64,000 nt of DNA, from positions 141,214-205,213 of the forward strand of contig PTEX01000120.1 in assembly GCA_003342815.1 (NCBI GenBank), in the 5' to 3' direction. Below are positions 49,532 to 61,440 of this stretch, in pieces. The notes below the pieces were generated by a model. The model saw nothing but the letters and a program-made list of their open reading frames with translations, was not told the origin of the DNA and made no database searches. The position numbers and the translations under genes are program-made. The DNA is from Eudromia elegans. Lineage: Eukaryota; Chordata; Aves; Tinamiformes; Tinamidae. Within the stretch, counting starts at the first letter, position 1, and each line of letters opens with the position of its first letter.

Positions 49532-52500
49532 ATGGCCCAGCAGCTGGCGCTCCGGCGGCTGCTCGCCCTGGCGCCCCGCGCGCGGCCCCCGCGAGCGCCC
49601 CACGGCGCCGCGGCCCCCAGCAGGGCCCTGGCCGCGCCCGCGGGCTGCGGCAGCACCTTCAACGTGCAGGACGGCGGCGACTTCCAGGAGCGCGTGGTCA
49701 ACAGCGCCAAGCCCGTCGTGGTGGATTTCCATGCACAGTAGGTGCCCGGGGGCAGGAGCAGCGTTTGCGCGTTTCTGCCGTCTCAAACGCAAATATTTTC
49801 TCTCTTGTTTTCCTGCCACGACGTCTTGTTTTCCTGTGCAATCCGGGCCACCTCTGTGAGTTCTTGGCGGTTGAAAGGTGTTTCTGCCTGCAGAGTGAGA
49901 CCCTTGGAGGTCCCTCCTGTGCTGCATATTTGCAGCGCGGCCCTGTCGGTATTTAAAAAAATGGGAACCCACAAGAATGCCCCTCTGGGCAGCACAGCGG
50001 TACCTTCAGAATGCACAAACGTCACCATGAGTAGCTGCGAAGTGTGGAGCCATCCTGAAGGGCCATGTCGTGTTTTTCCCATTGTTTTTTTTAATGCTGC
50101 TTGTGCTTGAAGGAGGGCTATTGACAGCAAAACCCTCTGTCAGTAGCAGCCCTGTGATGCCAACAGGAACATTTGCCATCAGTAGAGGTTTTGCCATCCT
50201 TTTGCCAGTAAAAATACACCGAGATGTAAGCTGCGGGATTAAGGAAATTGGATTATCTTTATTTTCCCAAGTAGTTTGCTAGTCCTGTGTTGTCGATATC
50301 TGAGCCTGTCGTGGCAGATTAGGGGCAAACAGCACAAATCAGCCTGAAAACTTGCACTTTAGACAGACGGAACAGACACACTGAAATGGATGTTGACTGG
50401 GATCAGGGAGGGGAGGGCAAACTGAGAGCCTGAGATCTGGCTTGGAGAGAACATGAGGAGGAACCAGCACTTCCATTTTAAATAATAATTTAAGGGAAAA
50501 GATCATAAGAGCGCTTTGAGCTTAAATACATATGTTCAGGAGCTAAATAAGCTTATGGCCCCCTAACTGGTGCAATTAGAGGAAGCAAAGAATGGTTTCT
50601 GTGCACAGAGCTCTGCAGACTCTGCTGCCGTTACTGCGCTTTGGTTTGGAAGAGGCAGTCTTCCCGTTCCCCGAGGCTGCGTCTGTGCCACTGCGTTTGC
50701 GGCTCTTTCTGCACACCCTGCACTTGTTGTGGGGCCGAGTCTGCAGAAGCCAGCGCGGCGTTGGTGGCCGCGCTCAGCGTGCGGAGCGGAGCCCTGGGCC
50801 GCGCTGCTGCTCCACGTGCGGCGCCGGTGCCGCCGCAGCGGCGGGCAGGGATCCACGCCTGGGAGGCCTGGGAAGGAAGGCGCCCTTAGCTGCGCAGAGC
50901 AGATCCAAGTGACATCCAAAGCACCTTGGGAGTGAGAAGGGTGCTAGTTGGTGATGCCTTCCTTCTCTCACATGCCCAGGCAGAGAATTGACATCGCCTT
51001 TGTGATAAGAAACATCTTCTGTAGTCGTGGCTTAGGAACACTGTTGGCAGCTTAACTTTTGAATGGCAGGGCTGCAGGGGGGGCTGGTTAGTGTTTACAT
51101 TCAGTATTTACATCTCGGGACCGTGGCAGAAAGGTCAGGTTGGAAACAGGACGTGCAGTGGTGCTAAAGGTGCTGGGGTAGCAGCGAGCCTCGCCGTGGC
51201 TGCCCCATTCCTGCCTCATCTGATGCCTGCCCTCCTCTTCCTCCCCCAGGTGGTGCGGCCCCTGCAAGATCCTCGGCCCCAGGCTGGAGAAGATGGTGGC
51301 CAAGCAGGACGGGAAGGTGCTGATGGCTAAAGTGGACATCGACGATCACACAGACCTTGCTATTGAGTACGAGGTAGGGGACAAAGATCCTGGGCACCAT
51401 GTGCTGATGATGCTCAGGTAGTCTTGCTTTGGGCTGAGCTGTGTCCTTGTTGCAGCAGCACTGGCAGGGAGAGGACACCCCAGGCCACAGGTTGCCAATT
51501 CATGGGTCGTTTTTATTCAGTGGGTCTTGCTGCTTAACTCTCTTCCAGGTCTTCTGCTTGTGTTCAGCGTTCTCACCTCTTGCTGCAGAAATGTGGCCCT
51601 TGGGTCTTGCAGAAGTGCTTTAACATAAGTGGCTGCCTGTCCCCAAGGAGCTTGTAGCATACACAGAGTTTCACCATGTACCTGTGCTGCTCAGATGTGA
51701 GGGGTGACTTGAGGTGACAGGCCAGGTCTTTAGCTTTTTTCTCTTCCCGTGTCAGCGCAGGCAGTTTAAGGAATCAGGAGATCTCTTGGAGGACTGACCT
51801 GGCCCCTGCTGTCTCCCCCTGTAAACAGCTACTCAGTCTACGGACATGAAACATCCCACTGCTGCCAAGAAAGAGCCTAATTTTCCCTTGCATGTCACGC
51901 AGCTAGGAACTGCTCCCTCTCTTTAGGTGGCGTCCTGTTCCCAGGGCTGAGGCTTGTGCAGGAAGCTCCTCCATTGACTCAGCAGGCTGAACTTGCTTGT
52001 GAGCAAGCTGGCACTTTGCTAAGCCTGGAGGGGATGTGCTGTGCTGTTCCCATACCCTGCAGTGCCAAAAAAAAAGGAGGAAGCTGAAGCAGCTTGTTCC
52101 CTCCCACTCTTTCCCAAGCAGAACTTTCTGCTTGCGCTGCCCCAGCGGGTGCCCACAAGTGAGAGGATGCAGCTTCCACAAGTGGGGCAGGGGAAGCCCG
52201 GATGCCGCCCTTGGTGTGAGCCTGCAGACGGATGCCCCACGTTAGGAGCGCGGCTGCTGCTGCCCTGACGAGGCCACCTGCCTTCTTGCCCAGGGGTGCC
52301 AATGAGAACAAGTCGAGGAGGCAGAGATTGTTTCGGCGAGGGTCAAAAAGTATTAAATGCTAACTGGTGGTAGCAACTGTCCTATCTAAGGAGAAGAGAG
52401 TGGAGATTATTAGCTTAACTCTTTTATTGTTCCAAGCCTTCTTGTAGGTGGAATTAGCTCGGATTACAAGAGGATAATCTCAGAGACTGGAAAAGAGCAA

Positions 52501-55500
52501 ATAGAGTGCACATATGTAAAGAAAGGTCTTCAAAAAGCCTCAAAATGGTTCTGTAAGACCAGTGACTCTGTTCAGCATTGTGTGCACTTCCACCAGGCAG
52601 CGAGCAAGCAGCTGCACCGTTCCTTGCCACATGCATATATTTATCTGCAGGGTCTGCCTGTGCTATAGCCCTGGTGGGGTAGGTGCAGGCCATAGGCAGG
52701 CTGTGGGGAAGTGCTGGCTTCCAGCAATCCCCTCAGGAGCGTTAAATCCCAACACAGCAAACTTTCATTTTGCAGGACAGCTGATCCCTCTGCTCTCCAG
52801 GTGATATCCAGCATTAACAGTTTTCCAATGTCTGTGAATAAGATAGCCACAGATAGTTAGGGGTAAAGGAGGATTATTTTTTATCTCGTCATCATAATTT
52901 GGGGTGTCCTTTTCAAGACAGAACCTTGATCCCCAGTCTGTATCACACTGAGCAAATGCCTGGTTCTGGCTCCTTGTTCTGGTAAGCTGCCTCTTACAGA
53001 ACATAAGGGCTGATGGCAAGATATGAAGTCAGGATCAAAGAAGGACCCAAGATGGTATTTGGAAGAGACGAAGAAGGACCAAAAGGCGCTTTTTTAAATT
53101 TTTTTTAAGCCTTTCCACCTGGGATCAGATGAAGCAGTTTTCATCCTGGGGGGTTTTCAGTGTCCCTGCCAGCCCCATAACTGCCCCACTGGCCGCCAGG
53201 AAATCTCCTCCCGCTCGTGCGGAGATCATTCCCTGCCCACGTGCTCAGAGTCCGGCTTGCTGCCGGATTGCACAACATCCCCTCCAGCGGATTCACTAGC
53301 ATGGGGGGAGGAAGAGAAAGGGGGAGAGACCCCCTCGTCGGGCTGAGGAATCTCTGCACATTCCTTCTCTCGCCCGTCTGTCTGCCCTCGGCTCCGAGCT
53401 GTCCAGCACAGCCCGAAGCGCCGACGCGTTTCCTGCTGCTGGAGACGCCCGGGCACCCTTCCCTGTCCAGTTGTACACAGTGCAGGAGTCCTTTCCCTGG
53501 GGATTCCTACACCCTTTATCTCACACCTTTAATCTCTGACTATGGCCTTTTCCCACTCTCCCACCCTGCTTTTGCTCTGAAAGCCGAAAGGGATTAGGAA
53601 TCCTTTTGTTACATCTGCTTTCTCTTAAAATCCTTTAAATTTATAATTTGCCCTGGCCTATTGTCCTGTGCACATCCACTGGGAAAGAGCAGCCCCTTCT
53701 GCTGTGGTTGGACATTGCAGACCTCAAGTAGCCCTGGAGGGCTGGTTGACACACAGGGGCAGTCGTTCATCAGCAGAGCTCATTCCTGTTGGGAGTTTTA
53801 TATCCTGTTCCTAAACATGGGTGAAATCCTTCCCCCGGCCTAGATATGTAGGATGTGAATTAGTACAAAGGCTCAGCTTTGGCTGGGAGAGAATTCCCTT
53901 GGAAGAAGTATTGCCAGGAATAGCCTGGATGGCTGCTTATATTTTTATTCATTTGCTTATTCTTAATTTCCTCTATTTTTTCAGGGCTAATCAATAGCAG
54001 CCTGACCTTTTCTCTAGAAATGTTCTGGAGGCTTTTGGTTTCTGTTTTGTTTGATTTTGGTTCCAGTGCAGATTGGATCCAAAAAGAGGAGAAAAACAGT
54101 AACAAAAGCTCCAAGTTTCCTGTATTTTAGAAATTCCCAGTGCTGTTTGCTTCACAGGCACCAAACCCAAGTACATGCTGCATTACAGGCTGCCTCATCT
54201 GTAGCTAGCAAGAGAGATGCTCTCACGAATGTAATTTTCTCTGAGCAGCAGCAAGGAGCTCTCGGGGTCTTCATTCCAGCTCTACAGTCTCAATCCCTGG
54301 GCCCCTTTGCCAGGATTTCCCCACTGCTCCAAAACAGAGGAACTGAGCTCCACACGGGACTTCCAGCCCGATGGTGCCCGGGTTTGAAGCTGCGGCTGTT
54401 GCACCTTTCTCTTTCAGACTGTTGGGCTGTTTTCTGGCTGTTTAAAAGCAGAGGACAGGAAAGGGGGGTACCTGGGCCCTGTGTTGCTTGGCCTGATGCG
54501 TGGGAGGATTTGAAGGGAGCAAGCTGGGCAGAAGCTCGTGGGTCTGCTGGTCAGCGTGCAGAGCCGTGTAACCCTGTAACTCAGTATTACCTGGGCTTCT
54601 CTGGTGCTTTCAAGTTTCATCTCTTCCTCACCTGGCCTAGTGCTGCGTCTTGTGGCACGACTCTTAATGCTGCTGGCTGGATACACTGTTTTTTTGGTGG
54701 AGTTGGCGTGACTGCTTTTTATTTCCCCACTGAGCAAACCAGAGGGAAGCTTTGGGGAACATTCTTGTTCCAGGAAAGCAGTCACCAGCCCCATGCGGTC
54801 CTTGCACTGTGGTACTTCTTGTGTCTAAAATCTTAAGTGAGTTAACAGCCCTGGAGCGCCTGTTTTCCAGATGTGCTGCTGCTGGTCACTAGGAGGAGCT
54901 GAAGAACACGCCTTGCACCAGGACTAGAGGCGGTGGCAGAAGCCCCCGCGCTGCCATCCTGCTGAATTAGGCTGCACAAAGCCCTTGAGGGCGGGCTACA
55001 GGGAGCCAGGCTGGACAGGCCAGTTAAGATGGAGTAGAAGCGGAAGAACAAAATGTCCCTTTCATCTCCAACTGCTGATGGGACCGACGCCAGGTCTCTG
55101 GAGGGTTTCCTGCGGGAAGATTTGAGAGCATGGCAGATCCTTGCTGGCAGCAAAGCGGAGGACAGCTGGGAGTGTATGCCGGAAGGCCCTGCTGGCTGGC
55201 AGGCGCATTGTGGACAGGGTGCATTTCAGGAGAGAGGCTTTCTACAGATAGAAGGGTGCTGAGCTGGCTGTTCAGAAATGCAACCAGGTCTCTCCCCTGT
55301 GCTACTCCCTAAGCTTTGACTGCTCCTCTGGGTTGTGTCCGCAGGGTCCGATGGTTCTCTGGTTGTTGTTCCCTTGGCAAGTCCCCGGGGAGCACTGTCA
55401 TTTCCACTGCTGTTCTTTTGGGTAATTCCCAGGAAATTTTGTTCTGAACTAAAATAGTATCACTTGGAGCACTGCAGCTGCCTGCTGTCTGTGACTGAAG

Positions 55501-55879
55501 AGATTTCTCTCTTTTTGCCTAATTATCAGGGATCTGCAGTGGCAGCCACTGATACGTGACAAGCTAAAGCACTGGAAGGAAGGATGGGTGGAAGGTGTTG
55601 TCAGAACTATGGTAGGATAGGAAATCTGCCTGTTCAGTGATTGGTGGGAACTGTCCTCTAGCTCCTATCCTATCTGGTACCAGCCCAGCCATAAAAGGTC
55701 CAAAGATCATAGCTGAGCAGGGTCCTGGAAAGTACTAGTAAAGACTGGGTTTGATTGCTCATGACAGCTTGACTGGGAAGCCTGAAAGGAGAAGAGGGAT
55801 TTGTACTGGAGGGGGCAAAAGCCTTATCTGGAGTTTTTTTTTGGGGTTGTTTTTGCTTTTGGTTGGTTTTTTTTTTTTT

Positions 55880-55931
<52 letters not shown>

Positions 55932-56594
55932 GTTTTTTTTTTTTTTTTTTTTTAAACAGACAAGATAATTCTAAGAATCTCCAAACTTCAGTTCCTTTTC
56001 TGTAGTTGTTTTAGTTTAGGGGTTTAGGGTTTTTTGTGGGGTTTTTTTTTTTTTTTTTTTGTGGCATAAACTAGGAAAGTTAGTCACACAGACTTAACTG
56101 GAGCAGTGTTACTTAAGTCAGTAGAGAAATAAGGCTGCAGAGAGGACTATGGAGCCTAGTTGATTTCCTAGGGAACATGTTAGCCTTGGGCAGTGAACAG
56201 TTACTCTCTTACAGAGAGACCAGAGGGGGCTGAATTTGTAGCTTCTTTCAATAAAATGCCTTTAACCATAGAAGTGAGGTCCTGGAAGCAGAAAACAAAA
56301 GTCTCCAGTAAAACCACCTTTTTCTCTTTTCTTGTACCTGGTGAGGTTAACCTGCATGCCAGCGAGGGCTGCTGAGGCGGCGCAGGGGCTCTTTGCAGAG
56401 CTCCCTTCAGGGCCCGAGTGCAGCGGGGCTCCTCGCAGCCTTTGCCTACACTCATCTCTGCCTCTCTCCTCCCCCAGGTGTCCGCAGTGCCAACCGTGCT
56501 TGCCATGAAGAACGGAGATGTTGTGGATAAGTTTGTGGGGATAAAAGATGAGGATCAGCTGGAAGCGTTCCTCAAGAAACTCATCGGACCCTGA
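49532..56594 (+). CDS. TXN2: Mitochondrial thioredoxin 2
   Basis: Coding exons 49532-49737, 51250-51373 and 56478-56594 join in frame to 148 residues plus stop. The ATG is the first base of its exon (ccccgcag|ATGG), so the whole 5' UTR is in exon 1. Residues 1-40 ([20 protein letters not shown] and onward) are Arg/Ala/Leu-rich with no acidic residue, a mitochondrial presequence. The thioredoxin fold starts near [11 protein letters not shown]. The redox site WCGPCK is at 70-75, just after an exon junction, and the cis-proline is P115 in SAVPT. The core is nearly identical to human TXN2, but human has 166 residues, the difference lying in the presequence. The enzyme reduces peroxiredoxin 3 in the matrix and is itself reduced by TXNRD2. 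Confidence 0.97.
49738..51249 (+). other. TXN2: TXN2 intron between coding exons 1 and 2
   Basis: A 1.5-kb intron with donor ca|gtaggt and acceptor cccccag|g. It has a GC-rich patch at about 50.68-50.87 kb, but I recognise no gene, repeat or extra exon in it. Confidence 0.85.
51374..56477 (+). other. TXN2: TXN2 intron between coding exons 2 and 3
   Basis: A 5.1-kb intron with donor gag|gtaggg and acceptor cccccag|gt. It contains poly-T runs near 55.87-56.06 kb. The open frames in it (for example 54051-54836) show no family resemblance and I treat them as chance. Confidence 0.85.
55873..56060. repeat. Poly-T runs inside the last TXN2 intron
   Basis: Runs of T, the longest about 46 bases, are separated by a few purines at 55873-55953. 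A further run of about 19 T follows at 56042-56060. Homopolymers of this length are likely to be inaccurately assembled. Confidence 0.85.
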
Positions 56595-57230
56595 AGTAAA
56601 AAGGTGGCTGTAGCTGTGCCTCTGGACGCGTCCATGTCATGCATTCCTTGCCTGGGAGCACTGAGGGCACGTGACCGGCCCACCTTGTAAAACCTGGGGT
56701 TTTGTTCTTTTCCGGGGGTCTTAGGAGATGGACAATGTTGTAACCTTTCCTTCCCACTCCCCACCTCTCTCGGGCAGCAGTAGTTGCGAGAGGTGCTGAG
56801 GAGAGGAGCGTGGCTGCTTATTCTTAAAGGGGAGAATGTGGCTGGAATCAGGAGCCCGTCTTTATCAGCAAAGGGCTGACGTGCGGAACTGCTGCTGAGT
56901 TAGAGGAATGTTTTTTCTCTTTGCCTAGTGTCAGATAGCCCAGAGCAGAGAGCAGTTACTCCCTGCCAGACGTGCACACATACCTGCCCTGGGTGGGTTT
57001 GTTTAAAGCAGAGAATGCGTCTGCATTGTCTGTGAAACCTGTGTCCTTGTCCCTCTGCCCTCGTGTTGCTGGGACACGTATGAGTCTCTGGCAGGTCTGT
57101 GTGCTCCTGTCTTTTATAAGAGGAAACAGAAGTATTTTGTGGGTCTCCTTTTGTAGGTCTGTAATAAAGAGAACTTTATTGGTCACTTCTGTATACCTGG
57201 AGAATAAAACTTGATTCTCTGAAAGCCTGA
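56595..57230 (+). other. TXN2: TXN2 3' UTR with two poly(A) signals
   Basis: AATAAA occurs at 57163-57168 and again at 57203-57208, the latter followed by TTG and TCT-rich sequence. No further canonical signal follows closely, so the transcript probably ends at about 57.18 or 57.23 kb. Confidence 0.8.
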
Positions 57231-59148
57231 GGAAGTCCCCTTGTCTCTCCAGAGGTGAGAAGGAACATGAGCAGAGCAGTGGCATATTTCCCGTGATGGG
57301 TGGGAGAGTGCAGCTTAGACCTTGAGACACTCCCATAGCCTAAAAAGTAATGCTCTTAAAATCAAACAAGTGGATTATTTTACAGGGCTTCCGATGCTGC
57401 TTCTCTGACTTCCCAGCCTGATCAGACCCCCTGTTGGTGCTGCTGAATCCAGGACTCCAGAGAACGGACCCTCCTGTGTGCAGAGGAACACGGGCTAGTT
57501 GCACACAGCAAACCTGCTCAGCACCACCACCACCACCAACACACACGCACGGAGTGTGCTTTGCTCAGGCCTCTCCTGCCTGCGGAGTGCGAGCGCCTCC
57601 TGCTCCCTTGTGCGAATAATTAAATCTGCTCACGCAGGTGAGCCGTGCCAACAGGCAGCCTTTCGATCTTAATTGCCTTGACCTTTAGACCAAGGAGTGG
57701 AATTGTGTGCTCATAGCAGCAGCAGCCTTCAGCCCTTCCCTCCTCCTGCTCCTGTCCTGTGGCTGTCCACCTGAATTTTAGGTGCTTTCCGTGTTCCCGT
57801 GCGGTGCCCCATTCCGAGCCTCCTCTTGCACTCGCAGGCAGAACACAAGGCCAGGGCTAAGGCTCATTGCAATACTGAACTTCAGGTGACTTACTGAAGA
57901 TGCGTGAGAACACTGTACTGCTTAATAACCATGTAAAAGCCTTTTCCCTGGCCCTGCTTCTGTTTCTCTTCAGTCACTTTTAATGCTGGTTTGGCTCTGC
58001 TCCATCTTGCCGGTTGGTTGTTAGAAGCCGCAAGGCAACTTTTTCTGCACCTTTCCAGTAACCATTTAAGGAGGGGAGGGATATGGGGCTCTAGGTCTTA
58101 CCTGTTACACAGCAATGACAGTGCAACAGCCATTGCTCTTCTCCCATTTCCTCCCCTGGGGCAGCATGGGGCCTGGACAACAGCAAAATTAGTGCTGGTT
58201 GTCCTAAAGGGGGTTCCTTGCTGACCGCTCCAGGCTGAGCTAACCCCCTGGCATGTTGCTGGCTTGGAATACTGTGGGATGTGATGCCACTTGGAGGTAA
58301 TTCAGGAAAGCCCTGGAGGTCGGTTGTGATCGGTTAAAATAACACTTCATTTCTGAGACCACCAACGTTACGCTGCTGGTGCCCTGCTCATGATTCCGGC
58401 CAGGCAGTTTGCTCTGTGGTTCACCTCAGCTCGTGCTTCATAAACACCGATAGTAAAGACTGCCTCCGTCTTCCTGTGCAGGCAGGAACAGCGTCACACA
58501 CCCAACAATAGCCAACTTTCATGCCTCGCCATCCCACAGAACAGGAAAAAACATAGTGACTTTGCATTGTGCGCCTAAGAGACAGTGTAATTTAGCTGTA
58601 TTATCACTTCCTTCTAAGGAAAAGCAGAGCTAATGTGGCATTCAGCTATTTAAGCCCCAGCATGTTTTAGAACACGTGTGAAACACAACTGTTTATCCGA
58701 GATAAATAATGAAGACCCACATATATGGTGTAAAATCCCTCCAGAACACCATGATTGGTGGAGAGGAGAAGGAAGAATTTGGGAGCACCTTCAGACTTTG
58801 AGGCATTTGCAAAATTTTCACCACGATACAGGGTTTAAAAGAGCAAAGGTGTGTTGTGCAGGAAGATATTAATTCAAATCCCTGTTTAGTGTCTGCTAAG
58901 GGAGGCTTCAAGATTTAAAAAGCTGCTGCTGGTAACGTGTTAGTGTGAGTGGGAAGTGCTACAAGCAGTGTGTTAATATAGAAATAAAGAGAGGGGGCTG
59001 ATAAAGCCATTTCACATCACCTGAATGTCACGTTGGTCATTCCTGAGAGAGACAATGTAATAAGTTATGTCTCAATCCTACTGCTTTTTTCCCAGGTCAG
59101 TTGTTAAACTGTTTTCTTTGTTCTTGTTCTGGCATTCTGGCAAGGATG

Positions 59149-59149
<1 letters not shown>

Positions 59150-59180
<31 letters not shown>
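59150..59180. repeat. Poly-T run (31 bp)
   Basis: Uninterrupted T homopolymer, without an attached transposon body that I can identify. Confidence 0.9.
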
Positions 59181-59181
<1 letters not shown>

Positions 59182-59493
59182 AGTTAACCATGTCTAATGT
59201 TCCTCTGATCTGTTAAACATTTACTTTTTTGCCGCCCAGGACCGCCTGCATTACAACACTGCTCCCCGCTCCTCCTGTTCCTGGCTGCTCTTTTAAGTAT
59301 GCGTAGCAGTTGGTGGCTTTCCAAGGGCGAAACGCCGAACCAAACCCGCTTCTTGCTCCCAGGCGCCTTCTGAACCCCCCACCAAAACCCCCGCACAATT
59401 CCTGTACCCAACCTGTGTCCTTGTGCTCATGTTCCTGTCAAGTGGGCCTGGATTCACGGCAGTTGGAGGCTCTCCATTCGTTTCTGCTGGCTC

Positions 59494-59547
59494 GCAGCAA
59501 GCCCCAGCGCGGTGCCCCTTTCCTTGCAGCAAGCCCCAGCGCGGTGC
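59494..59547 (+). repeat. Tandem duplication, 32-bp period
   Basis: A 22-base segment beginning GCAGCAAGCCCCAGCGCG at 59494 recurs identically at 59526. The following bases differ slightly. Confidence 0.9.
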
Positions 59548-60600
59548 GCCCTTCCTCCCGGTGTTGGTGGGAGGAAAGCGTTACCTCTCCTGCTGCGTGT
59601 GCTCAGCGGCGACCTGGGCTACCTGTGGGCGGACAGGAGAAATTCCCGTTGCCTGATCTGCAGCGGTCACGGAGTTGGCTCCCCGCAAATACTCACGGAG
59701 CTTCCGTGGGGACGGGTTGGGCTCCAGACAGAGCCTCGGCAGTCTGCCCACCTGGGATTGACAGTAAATCATCGGCGTTATCAGCATACCCTGCCCTTCC
59801 TCCTGGGTAAGGAAAGAAAGGAGTATCAGCCCCATGTGAGCAGGGAAACTAATGCTGCCCTGGGCAGGCCCTTTCACTAACCCAGTGCTACTGTTTGATG
59901 CTACAACTTGTTAACCATGGAAGGTTGTTTTCCTCTTTTTTTTTTTCAATTAGTAATTATAGGATTCAGACAGAACTGGCAATTAAATTTCAAACTCTGA
60001 AAGAATTATTAGCAGCAATGTTAAGTTCAGTGTTCTGAAGTGTTTCTGAGTCATGGTAACCACTGAAGATACCCGTAAGTTAAAGAATAACAAACTCTAG
60101 TCTCATAACTTGGGAGGGCAGCAATAAAAAAGATTATACAAATTATCAAAGTCCATAAGGAAATCAAAATAACCATTACACAGCTCCGTCCCTGTTACCT
60201 GCCACTCCAGCCCACCCGGGATCGAGTCCATCGGGATACATCCATCCGTCCTTCCTGGCAGTGCAGGAACAAAAGGAAAGGTGGGAAAGGTCCAGGTGCC
60301 CCAGTCGTCTCCAGGGTGGTGCCTCAGTCCTGCTTTCCTGTTGTGCTTCTCAAGGACGCTCACATCACTTGTCAGCCTTGTGGTTCTTCTCCCTCGGCAG
60401 CTTTCTAGGTTCACTAACACTTTCCCTCTTAAAACACTCTCAGGCGAAAACTGGAGGCTGCAGCTCACTGCCGGTGCTGCCGTTGAGTGCGATGCCAGGA
60501 GGGGTTGCTGTGCTGAGCAATACCTGTTCCCTCCCCTGTTTCGTGCCTGATGCCCTGGGCTATGAGTTCAGAGAGCAAGCAGAGAGCACTTGGTTTTTAT

Positions 60601-60660
60601 TCTCTCCTCTCCCTCTCCTCTCCCTCTCCTCTCCCTCTTCTCTCCCTCTCCTCTCTTCCC
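60601..60660. repeat. (CCTCTC)n pyrimidine microsatellite
   Basis: Six-base CTCTCC/CCTCTC units repeat for about 60 bases. Confidence 0.9.
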
Positions 60661-61249
60661 TTGCCTTCTTGCCCCATCCCATCCCACATATACATATATG
60701 TGCACATGTATACATATAAATTTAATTTAGAAATTAATCTGGTTCACCAGAACAGTGATTTTGTGGAAAATAAACAACTGGCCAAACACATGGTCAAACC
60801 TATTTAGTTTAGTAACTTTGCTGACAAGCAGAAAATTAGACCCATAGCTATGCACCTGATTGAATCAGGAATGAAATATTAGAATGAGAATTAATTCATT
60901 TTAATACCATAACTTTAAAATTAAATAGTGCAGTATCTAGCCTGAGAATTCATGTGGGCAATTTAAGCATAAATCATATTACAGATCATATTTATTTCTA
61001 ATTTGCTTCTCCGATACTGAGTGAAAATATCTCATAAGAGAATCCAAATATGTTCTATTTCATAGTGAAATTGCATCTCAATAGTGAAATTAGAGTTTAC
61101 TTTAAAAAATGAAAAAGACCTTTGGATTTGTCAACAGTATTTGAACGTCATGGCTGAAGTGACTTAGGCCGAGGTGAGGGCAGGGTACACTCTATGGGCT
61201 GCTTGTGAGCTCTGGTTCCACGTTCGTTAGTAGCCTGTTTGTGCCCAGC

Positions 61250-61440
61250 TGAATCACCCGCCACAGAAGGCGGACCAGGCCTGTGCCTCTGCCCAGTTAG
61301 GCAGCGCCCAGGCTACGCTGTTCGCGCGGGCCCGGTGCCACCTCCCGGCTTCGCGCCAGCCGCGGGAGGACGCGGTAACGCTGCGGCCGGCGCTCGGCCC
61401 TGCGGCCTTAGCAGGCCGTGTCTGATCTGGCCCGAACTCA
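61250..61440. promoter_or_regulatory. Small CpG-rich block in an AT-rich region
   Basis: About 190 bases rich in CpG (ttcgcgcgggcccggtgcc, gcgggaggacgcggtaacg) stand isolated in AT-rich surroundings. No exon or start codon with support is linked to it. Confidence 0.35.

Noticed and set aside
54051-54836. 261-codon frame in the last TXN2 intron
   Set aside because: No family resemblance, and it lies wholly within an intron bounded by good splice sites.
58840-58885. ttcaaatccctg resembling a tRNA B box
   Set aside because: No A box at the right distance and no cloverleaf; not a tRNA or intact tRNA-derived SINE.
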